Assembly (NCBI RefSeq): GCF_028692895.1
Contig: NZ_JAQUWN010000020.1
Coordinates: 5,491-58,312 of the forward strand
Direction of reading: 5' to 3'
DNA: 52,822 nt
DNA from: Pseudodesulfovibrio sp.
GTDB taxonomy: Bacteria; Desulfobacterota; Desulfovibrionia; Desulfovibrionales; Desulfovibrionaceae
The translations under genes were made by a program, and so were the position numbers. The notes under the pieces are model-generated. The model was not told the DNA's origin. It saw only the letters and a list, made by a program, of their open reading frames with translations, and did no database searches. This document shows, piece after piece, positions 17,804-26,341 of the stretch (position 1 is its first letter; each line of letters opens with the position of its first letter).

Positions 17804-18421
17804 ATGACGGAATTCCTCACCCTGGGCATGGTCCTCGGCCTGTCCGCCGGGCTCTCGCCCGGCCCGCTGCTGGCCCTGGTCATCTCCGAGACCCTGCGCC
17901 ACGGCGTTGGCGGCGGCGTCCGCGTGGCCCTGTCCCCGCTCTTCACCGACCTGCCCATCATCGCGGTCACCCTGTTCCTGCTGACCCGCCTGGCCGACCA
18001 CCAGCCCGTGCTCGGGGCCGTGGCCCTGCTCGGCGGCGCGTTCATCCTGTCCATGGGGCTCGGCTCGCTCTTTCCCAGGCCGGCGGAGGCGCAGGTCCAG
18101 GCCCAGGCCCCCAGGTCCCTGCGCAAGGGCATCCTGGTCAACCTCCTGAGCCCCCACCCCTATCTCTTCTGGATGACCGTGGGCAGTTCGCTCATGAACC
18201 GGGCCCTGAGCCAAGGCACCGCCGCCCTGGTCCTGTTCCTGGCCGCCTTCTACGTGGCCCTGGTGGGCGCGAAGATCGCCACCGCCCTGCTGGTCGGCCG
18301 CTCGCGCGCCTTCCTGGGCGGCCCGGTCCACCGCACGGTCACCCGGCTCCTCGGCCTGGCCCTGTGCGTCCTGGCCCTGCTCCTGTTCCGCGACGGCCTG
18401 CAACTGCTCGGCGTCCTCTAG
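17804..18421 (+). CDS. LysE/RhtB-family amino acid exporter
   Basis: The 205-aa membrane protein has about six transmembrane segments and the N-terminal LysE pattern GLSAGLSPGPLLALVISETLRHG with the conserved P-G-P near residue 20. The second conserved block is RKGILVNLLSPHPYLFWM (N-x-x-x-P-x-x-x-x-F/W). The family exports basic or small neutral amino acids and homoserine-type compounds; the substrate cannot be read here. It follows the 154-aa gene by 27 bp and is convergent with the ABC exporter at 18450. Confidence 0.85.
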   Translation: MTEFLTLGMVLGLSAGLSPGPLLALVISETLRHGVGGGVRVALSPLFTDLPIIAVTLFLLTRLADHQPVLGAVALLGGAFILSMGLGSLFPRPAEAQVQAQAPRSLRKGILVNLLSPHPYLFWMTVGSSLMNRALSQGTAALVLFLAAFYVALVGAKIATALLVGRSRAFLGGPVHRTVTRLLGLALCVLALLLFRDGLQLLGVL

Positions 18422-18449
18422 CCGACGCCCCTTCCGCCCCTCTCCCGCC

Positions 18450-20156
18450 CTACCGCGCGGGCGCGTATTCGGCCACGGTGATCCGTCGCTCATGGAACGG
18501 CATGAGCGACGAACGGTGCCCCACACTGATGACGGCCGTGTCCGGCAGCCGCTCCCGCAACAGGGCGTAGAGCTCGGCCTCGCCCGCCTCGTCCAGGGCG
18601 GAGGTGGACTCGTCCATGAACAGCCAGTCCGGCTTTTGCAGAAGCATCCGGGCGAAGGCCAGCCGCTGCTGCTCGCCGGGCGAGAGCCGCTGGGCCCAGT
18701 AGCTGGCGTCGTCCAGCCGGTCGGCCAGGCGGGCCAGGCCGCAGTCTGCCAGGGCCGCGCGCAGTTCGTCGTCGGAGAAGCCGCCGGGGGGCGCGGGGTA
18801 GCCGAGCACGGTGCGCAGGTCGCCCACCGGCAGGTACGGCTTCTGGGGCAGGAAGAGAGTCCGCCCGCCGGACGGCAGGAGGATCGAGCCGCCGCCGTAG
18901 GGCCAGAGCCCGGCGATGGCCCGGAAGAGCGTGCTCTTGCCCGCGCCCGAGGGGCCGCTGACCAGCAGCCGCTCGCCCGGCCGCAGGTCCAGGTTCACCC
19001 CGCGCAGCAGGGGCGCGCCGTCGGGCAGGTCCAGGGAGAGGTTCTCGACGCGCAGGGCGTTGTCGCCGTTCTCGCCGCGCGCGGGCCCCTCGCCCGCCCG
19101 GACGCGGTGGGCGGCCTCGATGTCGCGGGTGAAGCCGGTCAGCCGTTCCACGGTGGCCCGCCAGGAGGCGAGTTCGGTGTAGGCGTCCACGAACCAGCTC
19201 AGCGCGCCCTGGACCTGGCCGAAGGCCGAGGCGGTCTGCATCAGCCCGCCCAGTTGCATGGCCCCGGAGAAATAGCGCGGCGCGGCGGCCAGGATGGGGA
19301 AGATGATGGCCACCTGGGCATAGCCGTTGGTCAGCCAGGCCAGCCGCTTCCGGCGCTTCATGATGGCCCACCAGTTGTCCACCACGTGGGCGAAGCGGCT
19401 GCCGAATATCTTGGCCTCGTCCTTCTCGCCGCCGTACAGGGCCACGCCCTCCACGTTCTCGCGGAAGCGGACCAGGCTGAAGCGGAAGTCCGCCTCGTAG
19501 CGCTGCTGGGCGAAGTTCAGGCCGATGAGCGGGCGGCCCACCCGCATGGTCAGCCAACTGCCCACGGCGGCGTAGACGAGGGCGATCCAGACCATGTAGC
19601 CGGGCACGGTCACTCCCACCCCGGCCAGGGAGAAGGAGATGGCGCCGGACAGCCCCCAGAGGATGCCGACAAAGGAGACCAGGGTGACGGCGGACTCCAG
19701 GAAGCCCAGTGTCAACGACAGGGTCTGGCTCACGAAGCCGTCGATGTCGTCGGCGATGCGCTGGTCCGGGTTGTCGGTCTCGCCGCCGTGCATCTGGAGC
19801 ATGTAATAGGCCCGGCCGCCCAGCCAGCGCTCCAGGTAGCGCTCGGTCAGCCAGCGCCGCCAGCGGATTTGGAGCATCTGCTGGAGGTAGAGCTGGTACA
19901 CGGCCACGGCGATGTAGACGAAGGCCAGGATGCAGAACACGCCCAGTTGGTGGACGAAACCCGGCCAGTCGCGATTCTGCAGGGTGTCGTAGAAGGCGTT
20001 GTTCCACTTGTTGAGCAGGACGTTGATGTAGACCAGTCCCAGGCTCATGGAGACGATGACGAAAAGGAGGCCCCGGCCGCGCCAGCGGTCCTCGGAGAAC
20101 CAGTAGGGCTTGGCCAGGCGCCAGGTGTCGCGGAGAAAGTGTTTGGTGCTGTTCAT
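18450..20156 (-). CDS. SbmA/BacA-like ABC exporter half-transporter with fused ATPase (YddA type)
   Basis: The 568-aa protein fuses an N-terminal SbmA/BacA-like membrane domain to a C-terminal ABC ATPase. The membrane part has WNNAFYDTLQNRDWPGFVHQL and WLTERYLERWLGGRAYYMLQ, followed by NPDQRIADDID, all hallmark sequences of this group. The ATPase has Walker A GPSGAGKST near residue 400, signature LSPGEQQRLAFARML and Walker B WLFMDESTSALD. Such proteins dimerise; relatives take up or transport peptides, vitamin B12-like compounds or very-long-chain fatty acyl groups. The substrate is unknown. The OsmC gene lies upstream on the same strand, its stop 117 bp from this start. Confidence 0.9.
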   Translation of the reverse strand: MNSTKHFLRDTWRLAKPYWFSEDRWRGRGLLFVIVSMSLGLVYINVLLNKWNNAFYDTLQNRDWPGFVHQLGVFCILAFVYIAVAVYQLYLQQMLQIRWRRWLTERYLERWLGGRAYYMLQMHGGETDNPDQRIADDIDGFVSQTLSLTLGFLESAVTLVSFVGILWGLSGAISFSLAGVGVTVPGYMVWIALVYAAVGSWLTMRVGRPLIGLNFAQQRYEADFRFSLVRFRENVEGVALYGGEKDEAKIFGSRFAHVVDNWWAIMKRRKRLAWLTNGYAQVAIIFPILAAAPRYFSGAMQLGGLMQTASAFGQVQGALSWFVDAYTELASWRATVERLTGFTRDIEAAHRVRAGEGPARGENGDNALRVENLSLDLPDGAPLLRGVNLDLRPGERLLVSGPSGAGKSTLFRAIAGLWPYGGGSILLPSGGRTLFLPQKPYLPVGDLRTVLGYPAPPGGFSDDELRAALADCGLARLADRLDDASYWAQRLSPGEQQRLAFARMLLQKPDWLFMDESTSALDEAGEAELYALLRERLPDTAVISVGHRSSLMPFHERRITVAEYAPAR

Positions 20157-20273
20157 GGATGGCGCGCCCCGGGCCGGGGTGGCCGACCGGGCGGCCGACG
20201 GCGGGGCGGTACGGATGGAGTTGCGGGTCGGGGCGGCCGGCCCGGACGAATCGCCCGGACCGCCGCCGCGGGT

Positions 20274-20654
20274 CTAGTTTTCTTGCCGTTCAAAGGCCAG
20301 GGGCTTGCTCAGGATGCCGTGGACGGGGCAGCCCTTCAGCGCGGCCAGCAATCGCTTTTCCACCTGGGAGTCCAGCCCCTCGGGCAGCTTGACCCGGTAT
20401 TGAAAGAGGTGGCCCTCCCCGTCCGGGACCAGGGTCACGGAGGTCTCCACGTCGCCAAGGGCGATGCCGTGGTTCTTGGCGTAGACGCGCAGGGTCATGT
20501 TAAGGCAGGCGGCCAGGGAGGCCTCCAGCAGGGAATAGGGGGTGAACCCGGCGTCCCCGCCGCCCAGTCGGGACGGGGCGTCGCACACGCCCGTGTGCGA
20601 GCCGTCGGTGAATTCTGTCAGGTAGTCGGCCGGGTTGCTCTTGGCGGTAATCAT
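20274..20654 (-). CDS. OsmC-family peroxide/redox-related protein
   Basis: The 126-aa protein matches the OsmC/Ohr fold: GGGDAGFTPYSLLEASLAACLNMTLRVYAK includes the conserved helix with the catalytic-type cysteine (LAACLN). The second cysteine is in ALKGCPVHGIL. These two cysteines form the peroxidatic pair in the family, which reduces organic hydroperoxides. The start is set at ATG 20654 because GAGGTG lies eight bases upstream; an in-frame GTG at 20663 would add three residues with no ribosome site. Likely role is defence against peroxides in an oxygen-sensitive anaerobe, or handling of a sulfur compound as in OsmC-like relatives. Confidence 0.88.
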   Translation of the reverse strand: MITAKSNPADYLTEFTDGSHTGVCDAPSRLGGGDAGFTPYSLLEASLAACLNMTLRVYAKNHGIALGDVETSVTLVPDGEGHLFQYRVKLPEGLDSQVEKRLLAALKGCPVHGILSKPLAFERQEN

Positions 20655-20756
20655 GATGCGCACCTCGATGTCGGTTGCGGTTGAACGTCCGGCCGCATTG
20701 CCGGAAGAAAGAAGATAGGACCGGAAGGCGCGAAAGGCAACGCGCCGGGCCCGTCG

Positions 20757-21923
20757 TCAGCGTGACAGGTCGGCGACGCGCTCGAAGTACAGCTCGCGGC
20801 AGCGGTTCTCGAAGCCGAGCAGGCGGGAAAACGGCTCGTTGAAGTCCCGGCGGCCCGAGGCGAAGACGCCGTGCCCGTGGACCACGGCGACGCCCGAGGC
20901 GGCCACGGCGGGCGGCAGGGTGTTGCACAATCCGGTGGGGCCGGTGCCCACCTCGCCCGGCACCACGGGCACGCCCTCCACGGTCCGGCACTCGGCGCAG
21001 GCCACGTGGCAGCGCCCCCGGTTCGGGCAGTCCGCCCGCGCGCAGTCCATGGACAGGATCACGGAAAACCTGGGGTGGCCGTGCAGAATGCAGGCGACGT
21101 CCGCGCTGCGGTACACGCCCTCGTGGGCCGAGAGCTCGGACGAGGCGGTCAGGCCGTGGGTGGTGGACCCGTCCAGCGGGCAGGGGTCGATGCACCCCTC
21201 CAACTCGTCCAGGGAGCTGCCGGTCTGGCTGATGTGGACCACGTCGCCCGCCCGGCAGGAGATGTTGCCGAAAAAGGAGTCCACCAGCCCGTAGCCGACC
21301 ACGGCCCGCCCGGCCTCGGCCATGGCCGCCACCACCGCGTCCTCGTCCGCGAAGGGCCCGTCGGCCAGGTCGGGCGGCTCGGTGCGCAGGGACGGCAACC
21401 CGGCCGCGACCCGTTCGAAGACCCGACGGAATTCGTCGTCCACCGCGCCCCGCCGGAGCGCGGCCAGGTAGTCGGAAAAAAAGAGGACGAAGCAGGAGAA
21501 GAGCGTGGACGAAAAAAAGACGAACCCCTGCTCCGGGCTGACCGTGCCGGGCGCGATGACGCCGTGGCCGGGGATGATGACGGACTTGCGCCGGGCCAGG
21601 GGACCGGCCAGGGCCTCGGCCGAGAACTCGCGGCAGACCGGGATGTCGTGCAGGAAGGTGCGGGTCTCGGTGTCCTCGGGCCGGATGGCCTCGGGATTGC
21701 GGGCGGCCAGGAAGTCGATGATCGAGGTGTAAGGCTCGGCGGGCCGGGCGAAGACCAGGGAGTTGATGGAGAGGCGGTCGAAGAGCCGGGCCAGCTCGGC
21801 CGTGCGCGGGTCCTCGCGGTTCCAGACCAGGACGTCGTCCAGCCCGCCCACCAGGGGCTCGCCGGGCGCGCACACTCCCTGCTCCTCCAGCTTGCGGGCG
21901 TATTTGGCGCAGAGGTCCTTCAC
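20757..21923 (-). CDS. Class II aldolase/adducin family protein with duplicated domain
   Basis: The 388-aa protein has a canonical class II aldolase domain in its C-terminal half: SFFGNISCRAGDVVHIS, then metal-binding HGHPRFS and HGHGVFASG, ending FENRCRELYFERV. The N-terminal half (about 1-190) looks like a diverged second copy, with IIPGHGVIAPGTVSPEQGF resembling the C-terminal HGHGVFASGRRDF. A cysteine cluster between strands of the active domain (DCPNRGRCHVACAEC, with CA upstream) could bind an extra metal. Family members cleave sugar phosphates such as fuculose 1-phosphate, giving an aldehyde. GTG at 21923 overlaps the AOR stop by four bases, so the proteins are co-translated. Substrate unknown. 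Confidence 0.85.
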   Translation of the reverse strand: MKDLCAKYARKLEEQGVCAPGEPLVGGLDDVLVWNREDPRTAELARLFDRLSINSLVFARPAEPYTSIIDFLAARNPEAIRPEDTETRTFLHDIPVCREFSAEALAGPLARRKSVIIPGHGVIAPGTVSPEQGFVFFSSTLFSCFVLFFSDYLAALRRGAVDDEFRRVFERVAAGLPSLRTEPPDLADGPFADEDAVVAAMAEAGRAVVGYGLVDSFFGNISCRAGDVVHISQTGSSLDELEGCIDPCPLDGSTTHGLTASSELSAHEGVYRSADVACILHGHPRFSVILSMDCARADCPNRGRCHVACAECRTVEGVPVVPGEVGTGPTGLCNTLPPAVAASGVAVVHGHGVFASGRRDFNEPFSRLLGFENRCRELYFERVADLSR

Positions 21924-23671
21924 GGTTCCAACTCCAGGTCCAGCCGTCCGGCCGTTTCCGGCGTGGGCCGACCCGATTCGTCCAGGCCGCGCACCCGGTA
22001 ATAGCGGGCCCGGGCGGCCAGGAAGGCCTCGCGGTCCAGGGGCGGCATCTCGACGCCGCCGCCCGAGGCGCCGGGCTCGGAGAAGAAACGCGGGGGCAGG
22101 TCGTCCTCGCAGTCGCCGAACCCGTTGAGGGAATTCATGATCCGCTCCTGGTAGCAGATGCGCTCGCCCAGGGCTTGGAGCTCCCCGCCCGAGGCCTCCA
22201 GGCCGGTCACGGCCGTGTAGGCGCGGGCGTACTCCTCCAGCCCGGCGGCCAGGAAAATCAGGCGGCAGACGCCCAGGGAGTCGGCGGCCGCGTTCTGGTC
22301 CTCGGCGATCTTGAGGATGCGGGCCTTGCCGCTGAAGGTGAACCGGTCCGTGGCCACGGGCTTGCGCAGAACCTCGTGGCTCAGGGGGTTGGCGTGCTGG
22401 TGGCAGCCGCCCCGCGTGTTCACGGCGAAGGCCAGCGCCATGCCGTAGGCCCCGCGCGGGTCGTAGGCGGGCAGGTCCAGTCCCTTGACCGACATGGACA
22501 GCTCCGGCCGGTCGCAGGACTCGGCGAAGTCCAGGGAACCGCCGGAGAGCGGGCCGCCGTGCGCCATGTCGTGCAGGGCCAGCGGCACGGTGCGGCCGTC
22601 GCACGGCTCGCCGGTCAGCTCGCGGCGGCAGGCCATGGCCGAGGCCGCCGATATCGGGTCCAGCCCGAGGCGGCCGCAGAGCGCCGTGGCGCTCATGACC
22701 AGCTCCGGGTCGTCGTTGCCGATGAGCGCGCTGAAATGGGCCATGGCGTCGTAGTCCGGGATGGCCCGGCCGTCCGCCGCGCGCAGCTTGCAGCGGATGT
22801 GGCACCCCTCGCAGCCGAAGGGCTCGGGCCGGTACGCCCGGCGGTAGGCCTCGGCGTTGAGCCGGGGCGCGGCCGAAAATCTGGTGGCGCGAAAATTGTC
22901 CGTAGGCATCATGCGCCGCGAATCCATCAGGTCGTAGAGCGCGCCCGTGCCCCGGCTGGCGAAGCCGTGCCGCCCCATGAGCACGGGCGAGGCGGCCGCG
23001 AGCCGCCGGATGGCCTCGCAGGCGGCCGCGAGCGCCCCCTCGTCGCGCACGCGGACCGCGCCGGTCCCGCGCACCGAAACATACTTGAGCCGCCGGGCCG
23101 CCCAGGCCAGGCCGGGGCCGCCGCGCAGGGCGGCGTGAAAGCGGTCCACCACCACGCTGGCCAGGGGGGAGCCGTTCTCCGCCGCCGGACCCACGGCCGC
23201 CACCGAGGTCCCGGGCCCGGACAGCCGGTCGAAGACCGCGTCCGTGGTCTCGCCCCACAGACCGGTCTCCACCACCCGGACGTCGTCGTCCGCTATCTCG
23301 ATGCCGCAGGGAACGTCGCTCTTGCCGGTGACGATCAGGCCGTCCCAGCCCGCACGCTTGAGCCGGACGGCCAGGCCGCCGCCCACGGAGCAGTCGCTGA
23401 CCGCCGAGGTCAGCGGCGAACGGGTCAGCAGGACGCCCCGGCTGGACGCGGGAGCGGCCGTGCCGGTCAGCGGCCCGGTGAAGAAGCAGAGGGGCAGGTC
23501 GGGATCGTCCCAGTCCAGGGTGCAGTGGGCGCGCAGGTAGTGCCCCGCCACCCCCCGGCCGCCGAGGAGACGGGCGTAGACCCTTGGAGAGGGATGGAAC
23601 ACGGCAGCTTCGCCCGTGGAAAGGTCGACATGCAGGACCCTGCCGGTCCAGCCGCAAAGGGGACTCGCCAT
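21920..23671 (-). CDS. Aldehyde ferredoxin oxidoreductase (AOR) family tungsten/molybdenum enzyme
   Basis: The 583-aa protein starts GWTGRVLHVDLSTGEA, the classic AOR N-terminus. It carries the FTGPLTGTAAPASSRG and SVGGGLAVRLKRAGWDGLIVTG pterin-binding blocks. Its [4Fe-4S] ligands are CEGCHIRC (about 285-292) plus the fourth cysteine in DSLGVC (about 467), as in the Pyrococcus enzyme. Family enzymes oxidise aldehydes to acids with ferredoxin, using a bis-pterin tungsten cofactor. ATG at 23671 fits the homology start, although no good ribosome site precedes it. It overlaps the class II aldolase gene and diverges from the TPR gene at 23757. Which aldehyde and which metal are inferred only. Confidence 0.9.
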   Translation of the reverse strand: MASPLCGWTGRVLHVDLSTGEAAVFHPSPRVYARLLGGRGVAGHYLRAHCTLDWDDPDLPLCFFTGPLTGTAAPASSRGVLLTRSPLTSAVSDCSVGGGLAVRLKRAGWDGLIVTGKSDVPCGIEIADDDVRVVETGLWGETTDAVFDRLSGPGTSVAAVGPAAENGSPLASVVVDRFHAALRGGPGLAWAARRLKYVSVRGTGAVRVRDEGALAAACEAIRRLAAASPVLMGRHGFASRGTGALYDLMDSRRMMPTDNFRATRFSAAPRLNAEAYRRAYRPEPFGCEGCHIRCKLRAADGRAIPDYDAMAHFSALIGNDDPELVMSATALCGRLGLDPISAASAMACRRELTGEPCDGRTVPLALHDMAHGGPLSGGSLDFAESCDRPELSMSVKGLDLPAYDPRGAYGMALAFAVNTRGGCHQHANPLSHEVLRKPVATDRFTFSGKARILKIAEDQNAAADSLGVCRLIFLAAGLEEYARAYTAVTGLEASGGELQALGERICYQERIMNSLNGFGDCEDDLPPRFFSEPGASGGGVEMPPLDREAFLAARARYYRVRGLDESGRPTPETAGRLDLELEP

Positions 23672-23756
23672 GGGGGCACAGTCCCATGAACTCCCTGAAA
23701 AGGCAATAAGTTGACCCGGACGGGAAAACAGGTATCCTTGCGCCCCGGAGGATCGC

Positions 23757-24287
23757 ATGGCCAAGAAGGAAATCGACAAGTCCCGCCGCAACTTCCTGTT
23801 CGGCGCGGTGCGCCGCATTCGGAACGAAAACCCGGACGGCCCGGTGGCAGCCACGGCCTCCACCGTGGACGCCATGAAGGCGGCCAACGCCCTGTACGTC
23901 GACGAGGAGTGGGACGCGGCCCGCGGAAAATACATGGAGTGCATGGAGGCGGACAAGAACGACGCCGACCTGCGCTACCGGCTCGGCGTCTGCCTCTACC
24001 GGCTCGGCAAGCACCTCCAGGCCAAGCTCGAATTCGAACGCGCCCTGCGCATCCGGCGCGACTACCGCGACGCCCTGCTCTACCTCGGCCTGACCCTGGT
24101 CCGCCTGGACCGGGCGGAAAAAGCCGTGGCCCTGTGGAAGCAGTACTTCAACCCCCTGGCCGTGCCCGTCCAGCGCGAGCTGAACCTCCAGATCGGGATG
24201 CTGGAGGAAGGCATGGCCGACCCGCCCGACGCCATCGCCGAGGCCGTGGAAAAGGCCATCGCCGCCTCGACGGGACAGGTGGGCTGA
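23757..24287 (+). CDS. Tetratricopeptide-repeat protein with twin-arginine-like N-terminus
   Basis: The 176-aa protein contains two or three TPR units (ADLRYRLGVCLYRLGKHLQAKLEFERALRI, then DYRDALLYLGLTLVRLDRAEKAVALW, both helix-turn-helix with the W/L/G/Y/A/F/A/P pattern), which form a protein-binding scaffold. The N-terminus KKEIDKSRRNFLFGAVRRI resembles a Tat motif (S-R-R-x-F-L), but no hydrophobic stretch follows, so export is doubtful. ATG at 23757 has GGAGG seven bases upstream. It diverges from the AOR-aldolase unit across an 85-bp gap; a shared regulatory region is possible. Partner unknown. Confidence 0.82.
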   Translation: MAKKEIDKSRRNFLFGAVRRIRNENPDGPVAATASTVDAMKAANALYVDEEWDAARGKYMECMEADKNDADLRYRLGVCLYRLGKHLQAKLEFERALRIRRDYRDALLYLGLTLVRLDRAEKAVALWKQYFNPLAVPVQRELNLQIGMLEEGMADPPDAIAEAVEKAIAASTGQVG

Positions 24288-24367
24288 GCCTCTCGCTCCC
24301 CCGTCCGGGGAAGCGGTTTCCATGTTTTTTGGAAGCGTTACCAACCCATTGGCAAAATCCAAAACAC

Positions 24368-24543
24368 AGACTGCCTAAAAATGGCGAGATGCTAGGCGCA
24401 AAAAAAGTTCAAGGCCGAAGCGTACTTCCTGCACGCGAGGGTTTGAACTTTTTTGCAGCATAACCGGGTCATAAGATCTTGTACGGCTCGAAGACTCGCC
24501 TACAATTCACTTAACGACGCAGATCGCCGTTTTTAAACAGTCT
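24368..24543. repeat. 176-bp hairpin element with terminal inverted repeats (MITE/REP-like)
   Basis: The ends are inverted repeats: AGACTGCCTAAAAATGGCGA at 24368-24387 and, on the other strand, AGACTGTTTAAAAACGGCGA at 24524-24543, matching at 17 of 20 positions. Inside, AAAAAAGTTCAA (24401-24412) pairs perfectly with TTGAACTTTTTT (24443-24454) around a core CGAAGCGTAC...GCACGCGAGGGT. A further unpaired stretch with ATAAGATCTTGTAC follows. There is no open frame. The element sits between the TPR gene and the orphan gene whose stop codon begins at 24547 on the minus strand, 2 bp beyond the element. The same core is in the copy at 14984-15097 and, with different stem arms, in the tandem array at 1-826. 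Confidence 0.88.
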
Positions 24544-24544
24544 G

Positions 24545-24925
24545 TTACGCCAGTTCGATGACGAGCGGAATGGCGTGGGTGGTGCGGTTCACCTCATGCG
24601 TGGCCCCGACGGACCAGGAACCGGCCGCGCGGCCGACCACGGCCGCTAGCCTCTCGGCCAGACCGGCCAGGTCGATGATCGGATGGCGGGAAAACACCGT
24701 GGGCAGCCCGTAGGTCAGGTTGCAGGCCAGACACCGGCCCGGCCGCTGGATCAGCTCCAGCTCGAAGTCGATGGCCTCGCCGTCGTCGTCGCGGTAGCGC
24801 AGGGCGATGTCGTAGCTGCCCTCCTCGGCGTCGCCGAAGAGCGCCTCGAAGAACTGGTCCGTGCGCTCGGCCGGGAACAGGGCGGCCAGGGTTTCCTCGG
24901 TGAATTTCTCTGCGTACTTGGCCAT
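24545..24925 (-). CDS. Conserved-looking hypothetical protein of about 126 aa
   Basis: I cannot assign a function. The 126-aa protein is soluble, with no signal or membrane segment. It begins AKYAEKFTEETLAALFPAERTDQFFEALFGDAEEGSYDIALRY, followed by FELELIQRPGRCLACNLTYGLP with a CLAC pair, and ends ATHEVNRTTHAIPLVIELA. The even composition and conserved-looking RPG and HPIIDL stretches suggest a real small domain of the kind found in Desulfovibrio genomes. ATG at 24925 has GAGGAG eight bases upstream. The minus-strand frame stays open upstream to 25855, but that part is antisense to the DUF401 gene. It is followed directly by the repeat element. Confidence 0.75.
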   Translation of the reverse strand: MAKYAEKFTEETLAALFPAERTDQFFEALFGDAEEGSYDIALRYRDDDGEAIDFELELIQRPGRCLACNLTYGLPTVFSRHPIIDLAGLAERLAAVVGRAAGSWSVGATHEVNRTTHAIPLVIELA

Positions 24926-25038
24926 TCGCGTCTCCTCGGGGTGCAAATACCTACCGTTCCGGAAGGAATTAATTCCCATACAAAAAACCGCGCCGGGCCG
25001 CAAGCGGTCCGTCACGGCTGCGCGCAAAATCCGCGCCC

Positions 25039-26325
25039 TTAGCGCAGGAAGAGAAAGATTCCCACGCCGGCGGCCAGGCAGATCAGGCAGGGGGCGACCA
25101 CCTTGCGCCAGGTCGGGGCCAGGTCGCACCCGAAATACTGGCAGGTCAGGATGAAACAGATGTGGATGGGCGAAATCATGACCCCGATGAAGCCGCAGAA
25201 CTGGGCCAGCACCAGGTAGGGAACGACCTGGTCCTGCATGCCCAGGTTGTGCAGCACGCCGAGCATGAGCGGGAAGGTCGCACCCACGAAGGCCACGTTG
25301 ATGCCCGCCACCATGCCCACCAGGAACGGCAGGAAGGTGGCCGACGCGATGAGCGCCGCGTCGCCGCCCGCCGCGCGGGACATCGCCTCCACCACGTTCG
25401 CTGCCTGCATGACGTCCTTGAAGACGAAGATGGCCACGATGACGAAGACCATGGCCCACAGGCTCCTCTTGGAGAGCACGGCCCGCAGGAACGGCAGCCC
25501 GAGCGAGGTGTTCTGGGCCATGACGCAGACCACGCTGAGCAGCAGGGCCGCGATAACGCCCCACTCGAAATCCAGGCCGGGCAGGAAGGCGGCGATGGTC
25601 GTCTCCAGGCCGATGGCCCCGGCGATGGCGATGAGCAGCGGCAGCCCCTCGCGCAGGACCACCCTCGGGTTGCGCGGCGCGGGCGGGATGTCGAGGGCCA
25701 GGTCGCCCGCGCTCAGCACGCCGGGGCGCAGGAAGAAGAACCAGCCCGTGAGCAGCATGATCGGCGTGGCGGGCCAGGTGCGCGAGATCAGGTCGATGAT
25801 CTGGATGTCGGCCAGGGCCACGGTCAGGATGATGCCGGGATAGAGCGGCCAGCACAGCTCCCAGACATGGCGGAACCAGTAGTTGAGCACGGCCCGGTCC
25901 GCATTGGTGATGCGCATGTCCGCGGACACGGACTTGACCATGGGCGCGGAGAAAACGGCCCCGCCCGGCATGGGCAGGAGCCCGATCAGGGCCGGGAAGA
26001 AGACCAGGCGCAGCCGGGGGCTGGTCAGGTAGCCGGACAGCCCGTCCATGAGCCGACGCGACTGGCCGGACCGCTCCATGGCGTCGGACAGGATCAGGAT
26101 GAGCCCCACGATGGCCACGAGGTAGAGAAACTTCTCCTGGGTCACGGCCAGAGCCCCGGTCCTGACGAATTCCATGGGGCCGAGGCCGAAGAGCAGGGCC
26201 ATGAGCAGGCCGCCAGCCAGGATGGACAGGCCAAGCCCGGCGCGCAGCCGCATCCCGACCAGCATGAGCCCGAAGGAGAGCAGGACCTTGGCGAAGGGGA
26301 GGGACTTGAGGAACAGGGATTCCAC
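25039..26325 (-). CDS. DUF401-family integral membrane protein (putative permease)
   Basis: The 428-aa protein has about ten to twelve hydrophobic segments and the DUF401 pattern: PALIGLLPMPGGAVFSAPMV near residue 115, NYWFRHVWELCWPLYPGIIL, GINVAFVGATFPLMLGVL and a final GVMISPIHICFILTCQYFGCDL. This resembles ion-transporter-superfamily anion permeases, but no substrate is established. GTG at 26325 has GAGG upstream. Only 16 bp separate it from ruvC, so it is probably the third gene of a yebC-ruvC-DUF401 transcript. Confidence 0.82.
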   Translation of the reverse strand: MESLFLKSLPFAKVLLSFGLMLVGMRLRAGLGLSILAGGLLMALLFGLGPMEFVRTGALAVTQEKFLYLVAIVGLILILSDAMERSGQSRRLMDGLSGYLTSPRLRLVFFPALIGLLPMPGGAVFSAPMVKSVSADMRITNADRAVLNYWFRHVWELCWPLYPGIILTVALADIQIIDLISRTWPATPIMLLTGWFFFLRPGVLSAGDLALDIPPAPRNPRVVLREGLPLLIAIAGAIGLETTIAAFLPGLDFEWGVIAALLLSVVCVMAQNTSLGLPFLRAVLSKRSLWAMVFVIVAIFVFKDVMQAANVVEAMSRAAGGDAALIASATFLPFLVGMVAGINVAFVGATFPLMLGVLHNLGMQDQVVPYLVLAQFCGFIGVMISPIHICFILTCQYFGCDLAPTWRKVVAPCLICLAAGVGIFLFLR

Positions 26326-26341
26326 GGGGAGGGCCTCGTGC

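Noticed and set aside
23757-23815. Tat signal peptide on the TPR protein
   Set aside because: SRRNFLFG resembles the motif, but no hydrophobic region follows it, so export is not supported.
20757-24362. A single 1201-residue minus-strand gene
   Set aside because: Only the part from 21923 down is protein-like (class II aldolase); the rest is in another frame of the AOR gene, which is clearly the coding frame there.
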